From contig JAETXT010000003.1 of assembly GCA_019188255.1 (NCBI GenBank), forward strand, positions 4,154,001 to 4,218,000: a DNA stretch of 64,000 nucleotides. Direction: 5' to 3'. Shown piece by piece: positions 43,499 through 54,801 of the stretch; within the stretch, counting starts at the first letter, position 1; every line of letters starts with the position of its first letter. The DNA comes from Verticillium longisporum. Lineage: Eukaryota > Ascomycota > Sordariomycetes > Glomerellales > Plectosphaerellaceae. The position numbers and the translations under genes are program-made. The notes under the pieces are model-generated. The model saw only the letters and a list, made by a program, of their open reading frames with translations, did not search any database and had not been told where the DNA came from.

Positions 43499-45578
43499 AT
43501 GGCGTCCGGCGGCAAACTCCCCGACGATCTCGGCCTTGGTAGATTGGTTATCAGCCAGCCGCGGTCAGTTGCACTCTCATGTGTGTGAAGTGATGAGCTA
43601 ATACTCATCAGCACCGATGTTGACTTGCCTGCCGAGGATGACGTTTTCCAGGGAGGCCCTGGTGCTCTGACCATCACTGCCCCTCCCCCTGGTCCCATCT
43701 CTTCGTCCATGGTCCAGGTTGAGACTTCGCCCTCGAAGGCTCGCGTTCTTGGTTTCCATGAGGACCACGTGCCCGACGCACAGGAGTTTTACTCGTCCGA
43801 GTTCTGCGTCTTCGTTGCCAAGTATGCCTTCCCTGAGTTGATCCCCAGACTTGACACTGACGGGCAAACCTTTTGCAGTCTTCCTCAGTCTCAGAGCGAC
43901 GAGACTCTTGAGGCTGCCGTCACCGAGACGTTTTCAAAGTTTGGTACGGTTTTTGTCAAGATTCGCCGTGATACTCGGAACCAGATGCCGTACGGCTTCG
44001 CTCAGTTCACTGTCGGTATCCTAAACACCAGGCTGGCGCTCCCAGTTGTTCTTGTTGCTCCTTACTGACGCCTTTTCAGAATGCTCATAACGCACGCACT
44101 GCCCTCTTGAAGGGAAGAGGCAGTATCATTCTTGGTCGAGCCTGTCGCACCGAGCGTGTCAAGGGAAATTGTACGTTGAATGAATCTTCAACCTTGTCGA
44201 AGGAGTCCGCTAATCTTGCTAGGCCAATTCGTCCTCTACCGCCGAGATGGATCGGTTATGACCCGTGCTGAGGTGACCAACCTCATGGAAGTTCAGGGCA
44301 CCCTTGCCCGAGTTGAGCCCCTCCACTCTCAAACTCAGTCCCTGACCAACTTTCCCGAGACGGCCTGGCTTGTCACTTACGATCTGTTCGATCCCCGCCG
44401 TGACGTCGTCGGTGTCTTCGCCAATCACATGACCTACAACGTTCGTCCTTTCAATCATAGGGACACTTCCGACAGGATTCCGGTACCGGGAGGAGGTCAT
44501 CATGCCCCGAATGATAAGTATGGATCGAATGGCCGGTCCATTTACATCGCCAACTTGCCTGTCGACATTGACGAAGCCGCTGTTCGTACCATCGTCAGCG
44601 GATTCAACCGAGTTCAAAGGGTTCAGATTCGGCAGACCACTACCAACAGTGAGTCCGAATCACGCAGCAATTGCTTCCGGTTCTCATTTTGCTGACACAG
44701 CTCCAGACGGCCGTCGGGCGTATGCCTTTGTTGAATTTGATCACTCTGATGTCGCTGACGCTGCGATTGCCCAGTTGGTAAGTGTCAGGAGCACATAGCT
44801 TTGGGCGTTGCTCTGGACTCTTGACTGACTTGTGTCGTGGCAGAACGGACTTGTCGCTCCCGACAACCAGGGCTTCCTTCGTGTGCAGAGGAGGATCATG
44901 CATCCCTTCCCTTCCAACCGTCCTCAGGGCCTTCTTTCAGCTCAGAGCCACGTTAACCGTGAGCTGTACCCTCAGGTTATGACCAACTCGGCTCCTAGAG
45001 AGATCGGCGAGGGACATCTCCTCGGCGTTCCCAACAACATTCAGGAGACGCCAATGAAGCAGGTGCATCATCATCATCAGGAGTTACAGGCGGCTGCCAG
45101 CACTCCTTCTGAACTTGGCCAGGTCACGCCGGCGAACACTATGCAGGCGCCGCCTCCAAGCATTGCGAACCCGATGAGCCCCATGAGTCCCATGGGCCCG
45201 ATGAGCCCGATGAGCCCTTGGATTCACACCTCACCTTATGGCAACCCTTTCGCCGCCACCATGGGATACTCCCCTTTTGCCGGATCACAGTATACCATGA
45301 TGACGCCCCAGGCTTCGCCTGCCATGTACTATCCTCAACAGAGCCCGCAGCCTCACTTCTCGCCCTTCGTCATGGCTCCACACATGCCTGCAGCTTACTA
45401 TCATCCTGGTAGCTGGGCTGCTCCTGGTTTCGTTCCCGGTACTTACATGGTCGACCCGGCTGCCGAAGGCCAGGCCACAGATCAGGATTCCAACGACCAC
45501 GATGACGGTGTCCATGATACCGAAGCCGGCCACAGCCAGGTCACTTCGGAAGGTGGCGTTTCGCTCAAGGAGGAGTGA
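43499..45578 (+). CDS. Two-RRM RNA-binding protein
   Basis: Probable cytoplasmic or nuclear mRNA-binding regulator; specific role unknown. Seven exons (43499-43563, 43612-43821, 43879-44011, 44080-44170, 44223-44648, 44701-44777, 44844-45578) give 578 residues with no frame break. RRM1 has RNP2 CVFVANLPQS (assembled across the 57-nt intron 43822-43878, which is itself in frame and would otherwise read through) and RNP1-like PYGFAQFT. RRM2 has RNP2 SIYIANLPVDI and RNP1 RRAYAFVEF. The C-terminal third is low-complexity with Met/Pro/Ser repeats (NPMSPMSPMGPMSPMSP), a His run, and Tyr/Gln/Pro-rich segments, the type often found in RNA granule proteins. The last residues are acidic. Confidence 0.88.
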
Positions 45579-46365
45579 ACCGAGCCGGCACGTGCACCCG
45601 GTCCCGGGTCGAACAATGGTTGCGACCCCGATCGGTTTGGGTGATTGGGGTTCTCACGTTTCAGGGTCTGCTGCTGCGTTTTGATTTTCCAGTGATTTGG
45701 AGTTGGCGGTAGGGAAGATACCCATGGCAAATATGTGCCTGCGGAAAACAGTTCACAATTCTGATCAACGACATCGGAGTGTGATGAAGAAAGGGCTGCG
45801 ACGGTAAAGCTTCTAGACGCATAGTCTCGATGACATAAAGACCTAGAGGCTTGTCATACCGTGGGACAGAACCAACTGCGCGATCTGCTTTTCTTCCTGG
45901 TTTTCCAGGACCCAGGAGCAGTCAGATGCTCGCCAATACACAAGATAACCACAAAATATTGGCGAGGATCATGTGATAAAATGCATTGAAGAAATGCCGT
46001 AGACTCCGTACTTTGCATTCTGGATCCATGGGCATGAGAAGAGACGTCGTTGTTCCGTCACGTGTTGGGGGTTCAATATGTATCGCTCGTGGCCAAAGCT
46101 CGTGTGGAGACCAGAACCAGCCGGGGCGAACGAGCCGACAGACTCCCAATACAGGCTTCCGAAACATCGCAAGCCAGCCCGTTGCTCCTCCTCCGTCACC
46201 CAAGTCCATCCTTCGGCTGGCACGAGAGCGACACAGACTTCTCTGTGCTGCAGGGGCACGAACATACACCTTCCTACCCATGCACTGCAACCGCACAGAG
46301 CCGACTGGCTCGAGGTGACCATCAGCAACAACCTTTCGGCCGATACAACCGGCATTACTGTCACG
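45579..46365. other. Intergenic, no supported gene
   Basis: Between the RRM gene and CIA30, both plus strand. No coding evidence beyond overlapping short frames. Confidence 0.55.
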
Positions 46366-47266
46366 ATGCGAGCAACACCAGCCCTGAGCAAGGGCTTCAT
46401 GGGTCGCAGCGTCGACGAGTTCAAGCGCCTGGCCTCAATTGGTGAGGAACTTCCTGTCACCCTCTTCTGCCTCGCAAGCCTGGTGCCGCTCCACCATGTC
46501 CGTCTACTGACCTCTGATCATTGGCACAGCTTTCACGGCAGAGGCCGTCAAGGGTCCCTTCGCACCGCTTCTGCTCCAGAGCTTCCCCGACGCACACTCC
46601 ATCACAAACTGCAAGACCATGTCCGACGAAGAGATCGGCGGCTTCTCCGAGTGCGCTCTCGACTGGGCGCCCTTCTCGAGCGACACCGAGCCACGGCACC
46701 CCTCGTCCGCGCCCCGACCGACAGGCTACGCCCGCTTCCACGGCACGATATCGACGGAGCTGCCCAAGGACAAGCCCGAGATCCAGCGCACCGGTTTCGC
46801 GGCGTGGCGCACGCTCGACAGGCCGGCGACGGCATTCGGCCGCAGCCTCTGGGACATTGACATGTACACGTACCTCGCGATGCGCATCCGGTCCGACGGG
46901 CGCAGCTACTTTGTCAACCTGCAGACGGAGAGCGTCGTGCCGACGGATCTGCACCAGCACCGCCTGTTCGCCAAACGGCCGGGCGAGTGGGAGACGGTGA
47001 TTGTCAAGTGGAACGACTTTGTGCGGACGAACCACGGCTTCGTCGTCGAGCCGCAGACGGAGATGCTGCGGCGCAAGGTGCGCACGGTGGGCTTTGGGCT
47101 GACGGACCGCGTGCCCGGGCCATTTGAGCTCTGCATCGAGAGCATGTGGGCCACAAACGACGTCGACGTTGAGGATGCGACTGTCATCGGCGCTGGCGAG
47201 GCGCGGGAACAGACGAGTGAGCTGAAAGACAAGCAAGGGAAGAGCATCCGCTGGCGAGAGACTTGA
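46366..47266 (+). CDS. CIA30: Complex I intermediate-associated protein 30 (CIA30)
   Basis: Mitochondrial chaperone needed to assemble the membrane arm of NADH:ubiquinone oxidoreductase. Exons 46366-46441 and 46530-47266 give 270 residues. The N-terminus (MRATPALSKGFMGRS) is basic and suits import. The CIA30 jelly-roll-like domain includes GYARFHGTIST, GFAAWRTL, YTYLAMRIRSDGRSYFVNLQ, WETVIVKWNDFV and the C-terminal VRTVGFGLTDR and GPFELCIESM. The frame is intact. CIA30 is a known neighbour of APC5/COX13/APN2 at Sordariomycete MAT loci, so it also marks synteny. Confidence 0.9.
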
Positions 47267-48234
47267 GATGGCTGGCCTGCGCCGAACAGGGCAGGGGCAG
47301 ATATTTGCGAGTCGCCCGAAAGTCGCAGGATGAACGCGGCAGACCTCATGCAGCGACCTGAAGGCAAACAGCCGACATTGACATGGCTCATAAGAGCAGT
47401 CAGAACTACACTACAGTGGCACTGCGAGTGGCGAAGATATCGAGCCCTCTCGAGCAGGCAGGGGAAGCTCTCAGAGGGGCGTCTCAGGGTGGCAGGGTTC
47501 GCGTAGAAGATAAGGCCAGCATTCTACATTTTGGGCGAGGGCAGTTAATCTATGGCCTGGACGTACGAAGTCCTCGACGAATATGCTTCCTCAGGTCTGG
47601 GAGGAGAGGCATCTGAGGAACACTTTGGAGGGCCCCCTCGCCTTGTAAAATATTACATGTGTCAATATGATTTGTATAGATGAGGTCTTGCCTACAGCCT
47701 CCCCTGCAATACTGGACGGGCCATTATGTGATCCTACGCTCTTTGGGTTATTCGAGTCGTTCGTAAGATAATGTTCCAAAGGTCAGGTAGTGGCAGCTCG
47801 AGAAGATGGAGGCCCAGCATTTGATTGGCCGTAATTCAATCTTGATTTAGACCAATCGCGCGGGTGGGTCTCTCATATCTCAAGCTCATACCAGACGTAC
47901 GTGCAGTCAGTCGCGACCTTCAACCTCCCGCCCATATGACAACAACGACTGCACGGCGAGGTCAACATCACGCCAGGGTCTAACGTAGCGGTCAGGTCCT
48001 CCGATGCCACGGATCTGATTCAGGTATTGAACTTCGCAGGAAGGGGCGTTGACCCTTCAGCCACTGAGCCTTGTCCATCAACGTCGCGCCCGAAAGTACA
48101 CTTCACGCACAGGCTAAGCTACCGTGCCATCAACACAAGCCTCGCATCAAGATGCTTACGCAAGTTTGCACCACAAGGACTGTCAACTCATTCCTGCACC
48201 TCATATAAATCCACCCCAGATCAGCAGATCCGTC
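47267..48234. other. Intergenic, no supported gene
   Basis: Between CIA30 and APC5, same strand. Likely 3' UTR of CIA30 plus the APC5 promoter. Confidence 0.55.
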
Positions 48235-50688
48235 ATGGCCAGGTATCTCACGCCTGCCAAGATTGGCATACTATCCCTGATTGAGCTCTACACAGATGAG
48301 CATGTCCCTAATGCTGCCATCATCCCCGTTCTCTCCTTCATCACTTCTCATGTCCTCGACTACGACCCGGAATCTTTCAACTCCAGCAATGCAGTCAGCT
48401 GGAACAAGGCGAAAAAGGCCGTCAGCATCGTTGTATCGATTCAAGACTTCGAAAGCCTTCTCAACCCATACCCCGTACTAGTAGGCTTGCCGGGCAGAAA
48501 GCTGTGGGATAGCTTCCTCGACAGACTATGGGATATTAACTCCCTCCATGAGCTGCACTCCTTCTTTGAAAGACAGTCGCAGGCAATGGTCAAGTCGAAA
48601 GAGCAACTGCGACGACAGGGGGACGAAGAATCCGACCAGGCAGGGATACGCTTGACGCGCAATTCTCCATTTGGGACCTTCATCAGGCGTTGTCAGCTTG
48701 AGTTTTCGCGACTACGGTTCCACGATAGCACCGAGCTCTGGAAGGAATTCGTCAAGTACCGACAGCCGACTGTATCCCACAGGAGAAGACGGAACCCTTC
48801 CTTTGGCCGCATGAGCTTCGACCACGTCCTCGAGGTTGGTGAGCATGATGACTGGGACCCGGAAGGTGTCGAGGCTCTTGCATCAGTTGCCTACGGCGGC
48901 CTGCTGACGAGTGCCGAGCCATCGTCTCTTTCCGTCAGCACGGATGATGTCGAACTTTTACTCGAGTTCCAGATCGAGCAGATGCAGAGTACGTCATTGA
49001 GGCCACCAAAACATGACGCAAGGCGAGCGCTGACTGTATAGAACATGGCAACCGCGTTCCTGCCGAGGTTCAACACAAGTTCCGAGACCTCCTAAAAGAC
49101 AGCGTTGTGGTGCCCAGCACAGCGCACTATCTTAGGTCTGTCTGCTGCTTTGGCTGGCGATGCTTTCCTTTCGAAACTGACGCCTGGTAGCTTTCTCGAT
49201 GCGTGGCGGTCAGGCGACTATCCCACATCATTCGATTATCTGCACCGATATTTCGACTACACGATGCAAAACCGAGATCGACTCTACTACCAGTATGCTC
49301 TCATGAACCTGGCCGTACTGCAAGCCGACTTTGGCTGCCACAAAGATGCAATTACGACCATGCTTGAAACAGTATCGACTGCGCGGGAGAATCGCGACAT
49401 GACATGCCTCAACTTCTCTCTCAACTGGCTTTTCCACTACGGACAAGCGCATCCAAACTTGACCCGCGATCTAGAGACAGACAGTGTCCTCGGTGCTGGC
49501 AAGGAAAGTTTGGCATATCTTCGCGTCAAAGCCAAGGAGACCAACATGGGCACTCTTTGGAGTTCTGTCCTCATCAGCGAGGCAAAGCTGGGCCTCATGA
49601 ACGGCGAGAGCGTCGCCACATCCCTCGAGCTCTTAGTGCGCAGTTCTCACTTGATCGTCGAGAAGAACATGAAGAACATGTTCGGAGCGCAGCTCTCGAT
49701 GAAAATGGCACTACTGGACCGTATCGGTCTCGCGCATCTATCCAATATGGAGAGTGAGATGTTTCTGCGCTGTCATGCGCGCCAGTCGGTCTTTGACGAT
49801 GAGTTGAAGGTCACGTGTCGGCTAGCTGTACAGCTGGCAGAGAGGGGCAAGTATGACGACGCCTTGAAGAAGCTCGAGGCCCTCGACGAGAATGCGCTAC
49901 GCTCCTGGAAACCAAGCCAGTACTGGTTCAAGTACCGAGGCATCATCAAGCTCACCCGCGATCTGCGCCACAACAACCTGGACGGTGCTGAGCAGATACT
50001 CTCCCAGCTGTTGCAGTCCAAAATGGATGATATGGAACCAGACATAGCCTTCATGATTGATTACTTGCATATTGACTGCCTCAAGCGACGAGGTGATCTC
50101 AGCAGTGCCTTCGAGAAGGTGGAGGACATGCTCGAGGAGCTACAAGAAGAGAACCGAGACTTGTCACTCCGTATCCAGCTGATGCTCGTCAAGGCTCATT
50201 TGTACGATAAGGCCGGTCGACCGCAGCGAGGCTTCACTCTAGCCATGAGGGCTGCCAGCATGGCGTGGCGTGCACGGTTGGTGCCAAACTTGTGGCATGC
50301 CATCGGTGCCATTGCCAACATACTCACCTCATTAGGCGAGTTCCAAGCGGCCATTGACCTGCTGACGGCCATCTTACCGCGAAGCTTGGAATGCGACTCT
50401 GCGAGGTTGAGCGGGACTTTATACTCCCATCTTGCTGATGCAACTATGGGCCTCGCTGGGAGTGCGCCAAGCGGCTCTGCTAGGCGGACAGAGTGCATGA
50501 CCAGAGCGTTGCGCGCCGTGGAAAAGGCGTTCGATTGCTACTCGAGCGTCGAGGAGATTGTAAAGCAGTGCGAGATGATGGCGAAGAAGGCAACGATCAT
50601 GCGCGTGGCGGGAGACAAGGCCCTTGCCGCGGATTGTGCAGCAACATATGTAGCCCTGCGTAAACATGCCGCCGTGCTGGCAATGTAA
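48235..50688 (+). CDS. APC5: Anaphase-promoting complex subunit 5
   Basis: Scaffold subunit of the APC/C ubiquitin ligase that drives exit from mitosis. Exons 48235-48988, 49042-49135, 49191-50688; 781 residues, no frame break. The N-terminal domain starts MARYLTPAKIGILSLIELY (this ATG is preferred over an in-frame upstream one at 48124, whose extra residues look like leader). The remainder is alpha-helical and TPR-like; the Apc5 segment SFLDAWRSGDYPTSFDYLHRY and repeats such as YYQYALMNLAVLQADFG and ALKKLEALDENALRSW are visible. It lies tail-to-tail with COX13, the order expected beside MAT. Confidence 0.92.
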
Positions 50689-51000
50689 GAGACTCTAATT
50701 TTAGTACTCGTCCGTTCTCTTCGTCGCGTGAGTTCAAACACAACTGATCAGTGCATTGCGAGGAACGGCCGGGCCATTGGATCCCATCAAGCACGCCACG
50801 CGTCGTTCCACCGTGGGTTCAAAGTTGATGACTGGTTGATTGCTCAAAGTCGAGGAAATCATGTACAGTTGTGTCGGTCTGCTCCGCTCTTCTGTTCCCA
50901 TACGCAACACGCAAAGACCACAGCATCTCCACTGTCTGCTTGCTCCTCGCGAGATCATCCAAAAAGTACCATGGCCTCCGAGTAACAGAAAGCGACCCGC
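50689..51000. other. Tail-to-tail intergenic region
   Basis: 312 bases between the stops of APC5 (+) and COX13 (-); 3' UTRs only. Confidence 0.6.
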
Positions 51001-51850
51001 TTATTTGTCCTTGTTGTGGTAGTTGACATCGTCGTTCCAGCTGTGAGAAGAATATTAGCAAGTGAGACTTGGCAATCGGCCTACAGGGGAACGCCAGCGC
51101 TTGGCCGGAGAATGATGGAGGCATCGACAAGGCCGCAGCCCGTCTTGTCGGCAGCGCCCGGCTTCCAACATCAGGCATGGTTTTCAATGTGATATACGTA
51201 CAAGAGGGTCTGTCCGCATGTGTTAGCGCGCGTCTGATATCCAAGCCAGAAAAGAAACGTCATTGTCTGCTTACCTTGTCTCCGTTGCCCCAAGAGAAGT
51301 TCTTGGTGCGAATGTTCTGGTAAGAGTACTCAGTGCGCTCCTCCAGAGGAGGCATGTGGCTCCAGTGCTCCCAGTGCTCGTTCCACAGGGAGTAGGCGTT
51401 CCAGCCGGCGAGGCCCAGGGCGGGAATGCAGGCGCTACAACATCCATACATTAGCCAGTGCTCAAGTCCACCACCTCAGAATCCTTCAGCCTCCATCAAT
51501 AGACAAAATCGTGTCCAATTGCCATCGGATTGGCGTCAATTGATCGTGGACTATCGTGTGGGGAAATCGCTCAGGAAAGTGGTCCGATGGGCAAGGGAGG
51601 CCATACTAGATGGAGATCTTCTTCCAGAGCTCTGCGCTGGGTTAGCAAAAGTTCGACAAGAGCAATTGATTCGCTCGGAAGGGTTTGGAGAGCGACGGAC
51701 CAGTGGTGCCGCTGGCGTGCTCCTTGGCGTGCTGGCGCTCGCTGATGAAGGCGTTCTCGCCGGCAGAGCTGGCAAGGCGACGCTGGGCGGGAGCACGCAG
51801 CTGGGCGGCGAAGCGCGGCGCGGCGCGGAGGATCTGGCGCTGGGGAGCAT
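51001..51850 (-). CDS. COX13: Cytochrome c oxidase subunit VIa (COX6a)
   Basis: Small nuclear-encoded inner-membrane subunit of respiratory complex IV. Five exons: 51850-51701, 51631-51607 (25 nt), 51434-51275, 51209-51202 (8 nt) and 51040-51001; 127 residues. The matrix-targeting N-terminus (QILRAAPRFAAQLRAPAQRRLASS) leads to HAKEHASGTTELWKKISIY, the single transmembrane segment ACIPALGLAGWNAYSLW, the signature HMPPLEERTEYSYQNIRTKNF and the C-terminal DKTLFWNDDVNYHNKDK. The 8-nt micro-exon supplies the TL and part of F. One C seems missing in the C4 run at 51842-51845 right after the ATG (MLP-QRQ); otherwise one must start upstream in frame at 51911 or 51926. Confidence 0.9.
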
Positions 51851-52375
51851 TTTGGTGTCGTTGAACTGGCGGTTCGAAGGTTCGAGGATGTCGTGATGAT
51901 GCGAAGTTCAACATCAGGTCATGCAAGCTCGGTTATTGAACGTCACTTGTTGCCTTACGATTGAGGCATGCCGCACACTGGACTCGCTGACTCAACCCAT
52001 CTTGTGTGTCTCTGATTAGTCAGTTCGGGTATTCTGGGTCACATGACGTCGTGCGACTGCTCGCGTCACTGTGGACATGCTCAGTGCTCATTGTCGGTGA
52101 CATGAACGCGTTGGGCGACCCGCTCTTGAGGCAAAGGAGCAGCAGCCTTTCCACGGTGTGCCAGTCATTCGCTTGAAGGCTGATAAGGGTTGACTTCTGT
52201 TTGGCTTTCAAGTGTCCCGCCAGTGCCGACGACGGGTGCGACTTCCTCACTCAGCCTCCAATGCCTATCCCCACCAAAGAGCGACAATCCATGCCCTCGG
52301 GCGAGAGAGCAGAGGGAACGTGAGCTTAGGCAGCCAAATCTTTCACATCAGCAAATAGGTCGTTACCCAGTCACC
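51851..52375. promoter_or_regulatory. Bidirectional promoter region of COX13 and APN2
   Basis: 525 bases between two divergent starts. No defined motif identified; inferred from gene orientation only. Confidence 0.5.
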
Positions 52376-54747
52376 ATGCCGCGAATTACCACTTGGAACG
52401 GTGAGTCGTGTCCGAACCGTGTTTATGGCTTCCGCTGACCAAGGTCAGTCAATGGCATCAGGTCCGTAAGGCCAAGACCATGCCGCCATTTGCTGGTGCT
52501 AAAGAAATCACTGCAGGAACCCATTTGGGTATCAGCCCTGGAGGGAGAAACGGACATTCGAGGTTGGTTGACATACCCGCAACCCATTGTATAGCTTTCC
52601 CACCTGACTATCTTTCAGGCCATGTTCGACATACTGGAGGCAGACATCGTCATCTTCCAGGAGACGAAGATACAGCGTAAAGACCTTAAGGACGACATGG
52701 TTCTCATTCCTGGCTGGGACGTTTACTTCAGCCTTCCCAAATACAAAAAAGGTGAATAACTCACACTCCCCAGAGACTGAAAGGATCCTATGTCCAACAC
52801 GCACCAGGTTACTCCGGGGTGGTAATCTACACGCGGAATGCCACGTGCTGTCCCATACGTGCAGAGGAGGGCATTTTTGGCATTCTTTGTCCTCCAGACT
52901 CAACCACCAGATTCCGCGACTTGCCTGAAGAGCAACAGATTGGCGGCTATCCAACTGCTGAGCAGCTTTCCAGCGACATCGATGAAGCCACCCTCGATTC
53001 AGAAGGCCGATGCGTGATCCTCGAATTTCCTGCATTCGTGCTCATTGGCACTTACAGTCCCGCCAACCGCGATGAATCAAGACAAGAGTTTCGCCTGGGC
53101 TATCTCTCTGCACTGGATGCGAGGGTGCGCAACCTTGTTGCCGCGGGTAAGCAGGTCATATTGACAGGTGATCTGAATGTCAGCCGATCCGAGATTGATA
53201 CGATTAACCTTTCCGAGCAACTGCGGAAAGAAGACATGACAATGGACGACTGGATGGCCGTTCCCTCGCGACGGCTCTTTAATCAACTTCTTTTCGAGGG
53301 TCAAGTTCATGGAGATCGCGATCCCGGGCGCGAGCAGCCTGTCCTTTGGGACATTTGTCGCTGCTTCCATCCAGATCGTAAAGGCATGTTTACGTGTTGG
53401 GACACCAAGCGGAACACGAGACCAGCCAACAACGGCGCCCGCATTGATTACTTGTTATGCTCCGCGGGCATCAAAGATTGGTTCATTGACTCCAACATTC
53501 AAGAAGGACTCCACGGCTCAGATCATTGCCCAGTCTATGGTACTTTGGGGGACACGGTTAAGGTTGACGGCCAAGATGTCCATACACTTGACCTTCTTAA
53601 TCCACGGGGCATGGTCGAGGGTGGAAAACGATCGCGGGAATGGTCGCCGAAAGACTTGCTCCCCATGTCTGCTAAACTGATTCCTGAATTCGACCGTCGT
53701 CGCAGCATTCGCGACATGTTCATGAAGAAGCCGGCCGCCAAGGCGCCAGAAAAAATGACGCTACTTGAACCCCCAGACACCCTCGCCGAGTCCAAGACAG
53801 AGCCAGACTCTGCGAGTGCTCCCAACCACGAGACCTTATCAGCTCGTTCGGACCAAGGTGTAGGATTGGCAGAGCCCTCGGGCCCAAACAATACTGAGAG
53901 CAAACCTTTACCCGTGCATTCCCCAACAAAGGAGGCGGCTCGCCCTCAAGCATCGAGGCCAACAACAAAGAGGGCAGCACCCACCAGTCAGCTGTCGAAA
54001 AAAGCATCCAAGAAGAGCAAGACTAACGACAGCCAGTCAGCTGCAAAGGGAAATGCAGGGTCCATGGCGCAGAGCACGCTCATGGGCTTTTTCAAACCCA
54101 AGCAGGCAGCCAGAGATGTGACACCAGCGGCTGTCAGCAGTGCCGAGCCTCCATCGCCCTACCAACAAACAGCAGCCTCGAACGAAAGTAGTCCCACAAA
54201 GTCACCAGCTGTCCACGTTGCGACATCGTCTGCGCCAGATGACCAGACTCAATCGCCAACGAGACCGGGGCCACCGTCCTCGACATCCTTGTCGCTTTCT
54301 GCAATGGACAGTGCTGAAACTGTCTTCGACCCAATACAGGTCAAAGAAACATGGTCGAAGCTTCAGCTGGGCAAGAGGGTGGTGCCGAAGTGTGAACACG
54401 AGGAGCCATGTATCAGTCTTCTAACAAAGAAGCCTGGCGTGAATTGCGGTATGTATCTCCAGTCAGTACGATTCTGTCAACATTGGCCTAGGGCCTCCTG
54501 CTCTCCTGTCAACTGCGTATTGACTACTCAGAAACTGCTTTGAGTCGATCAGTCCCTGTCTGGTGACGGAAGATCTTCTGGCAATCTCTCCGCTTATGAA
54601 CACCTTGCTGATATTTGCTGTACTGCAGGTCGGTCGTTCTACATATGTGCTCGGCCATTAGGGCCCTCTGGCGAGAAGGAGAAGGGGACGCAATGGCGTT
54701 GTGGGACGTTCATATGGAGCAGTGACTGGAAGAAAGGCAAGATATAG
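52376..54747 (+). CDS. APN2: AP endonuclease 2 (class II DNA lyase)
   Basis: Exonuclease III-family enzyme that nicks DNA at abasic sites in base-excision repair. Exons: 52376-52400 (25 nt), 52449-52461 (13 nt), 52517-52562, 52619-52751, 52808-54448, 54629-54747; 658 residues. Catalytic motifs: ITTWNVNGIR (over two junctions), IVIFQETKI, LTGDLNVS, GARIDYLL and GSDHCPVY. A linker rich in Ser/Pro/Lys follows, holding a PCNA-interaction box (QSTLMGFFK), then the C-terminal GRF zinc finger (CEHEEPC, NCGRSFYICARP, WRCGTFIW). The frame is intact. APN2 is the usual gene bordering the Sordariomycete mating-type locus. Confidence 0.95.
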
Positions 54748-54801
54748 CTCAATGCTATCATTGTTATCAGTCTTAGTATGGACAGACTAGGTCTACACAG
54801 T

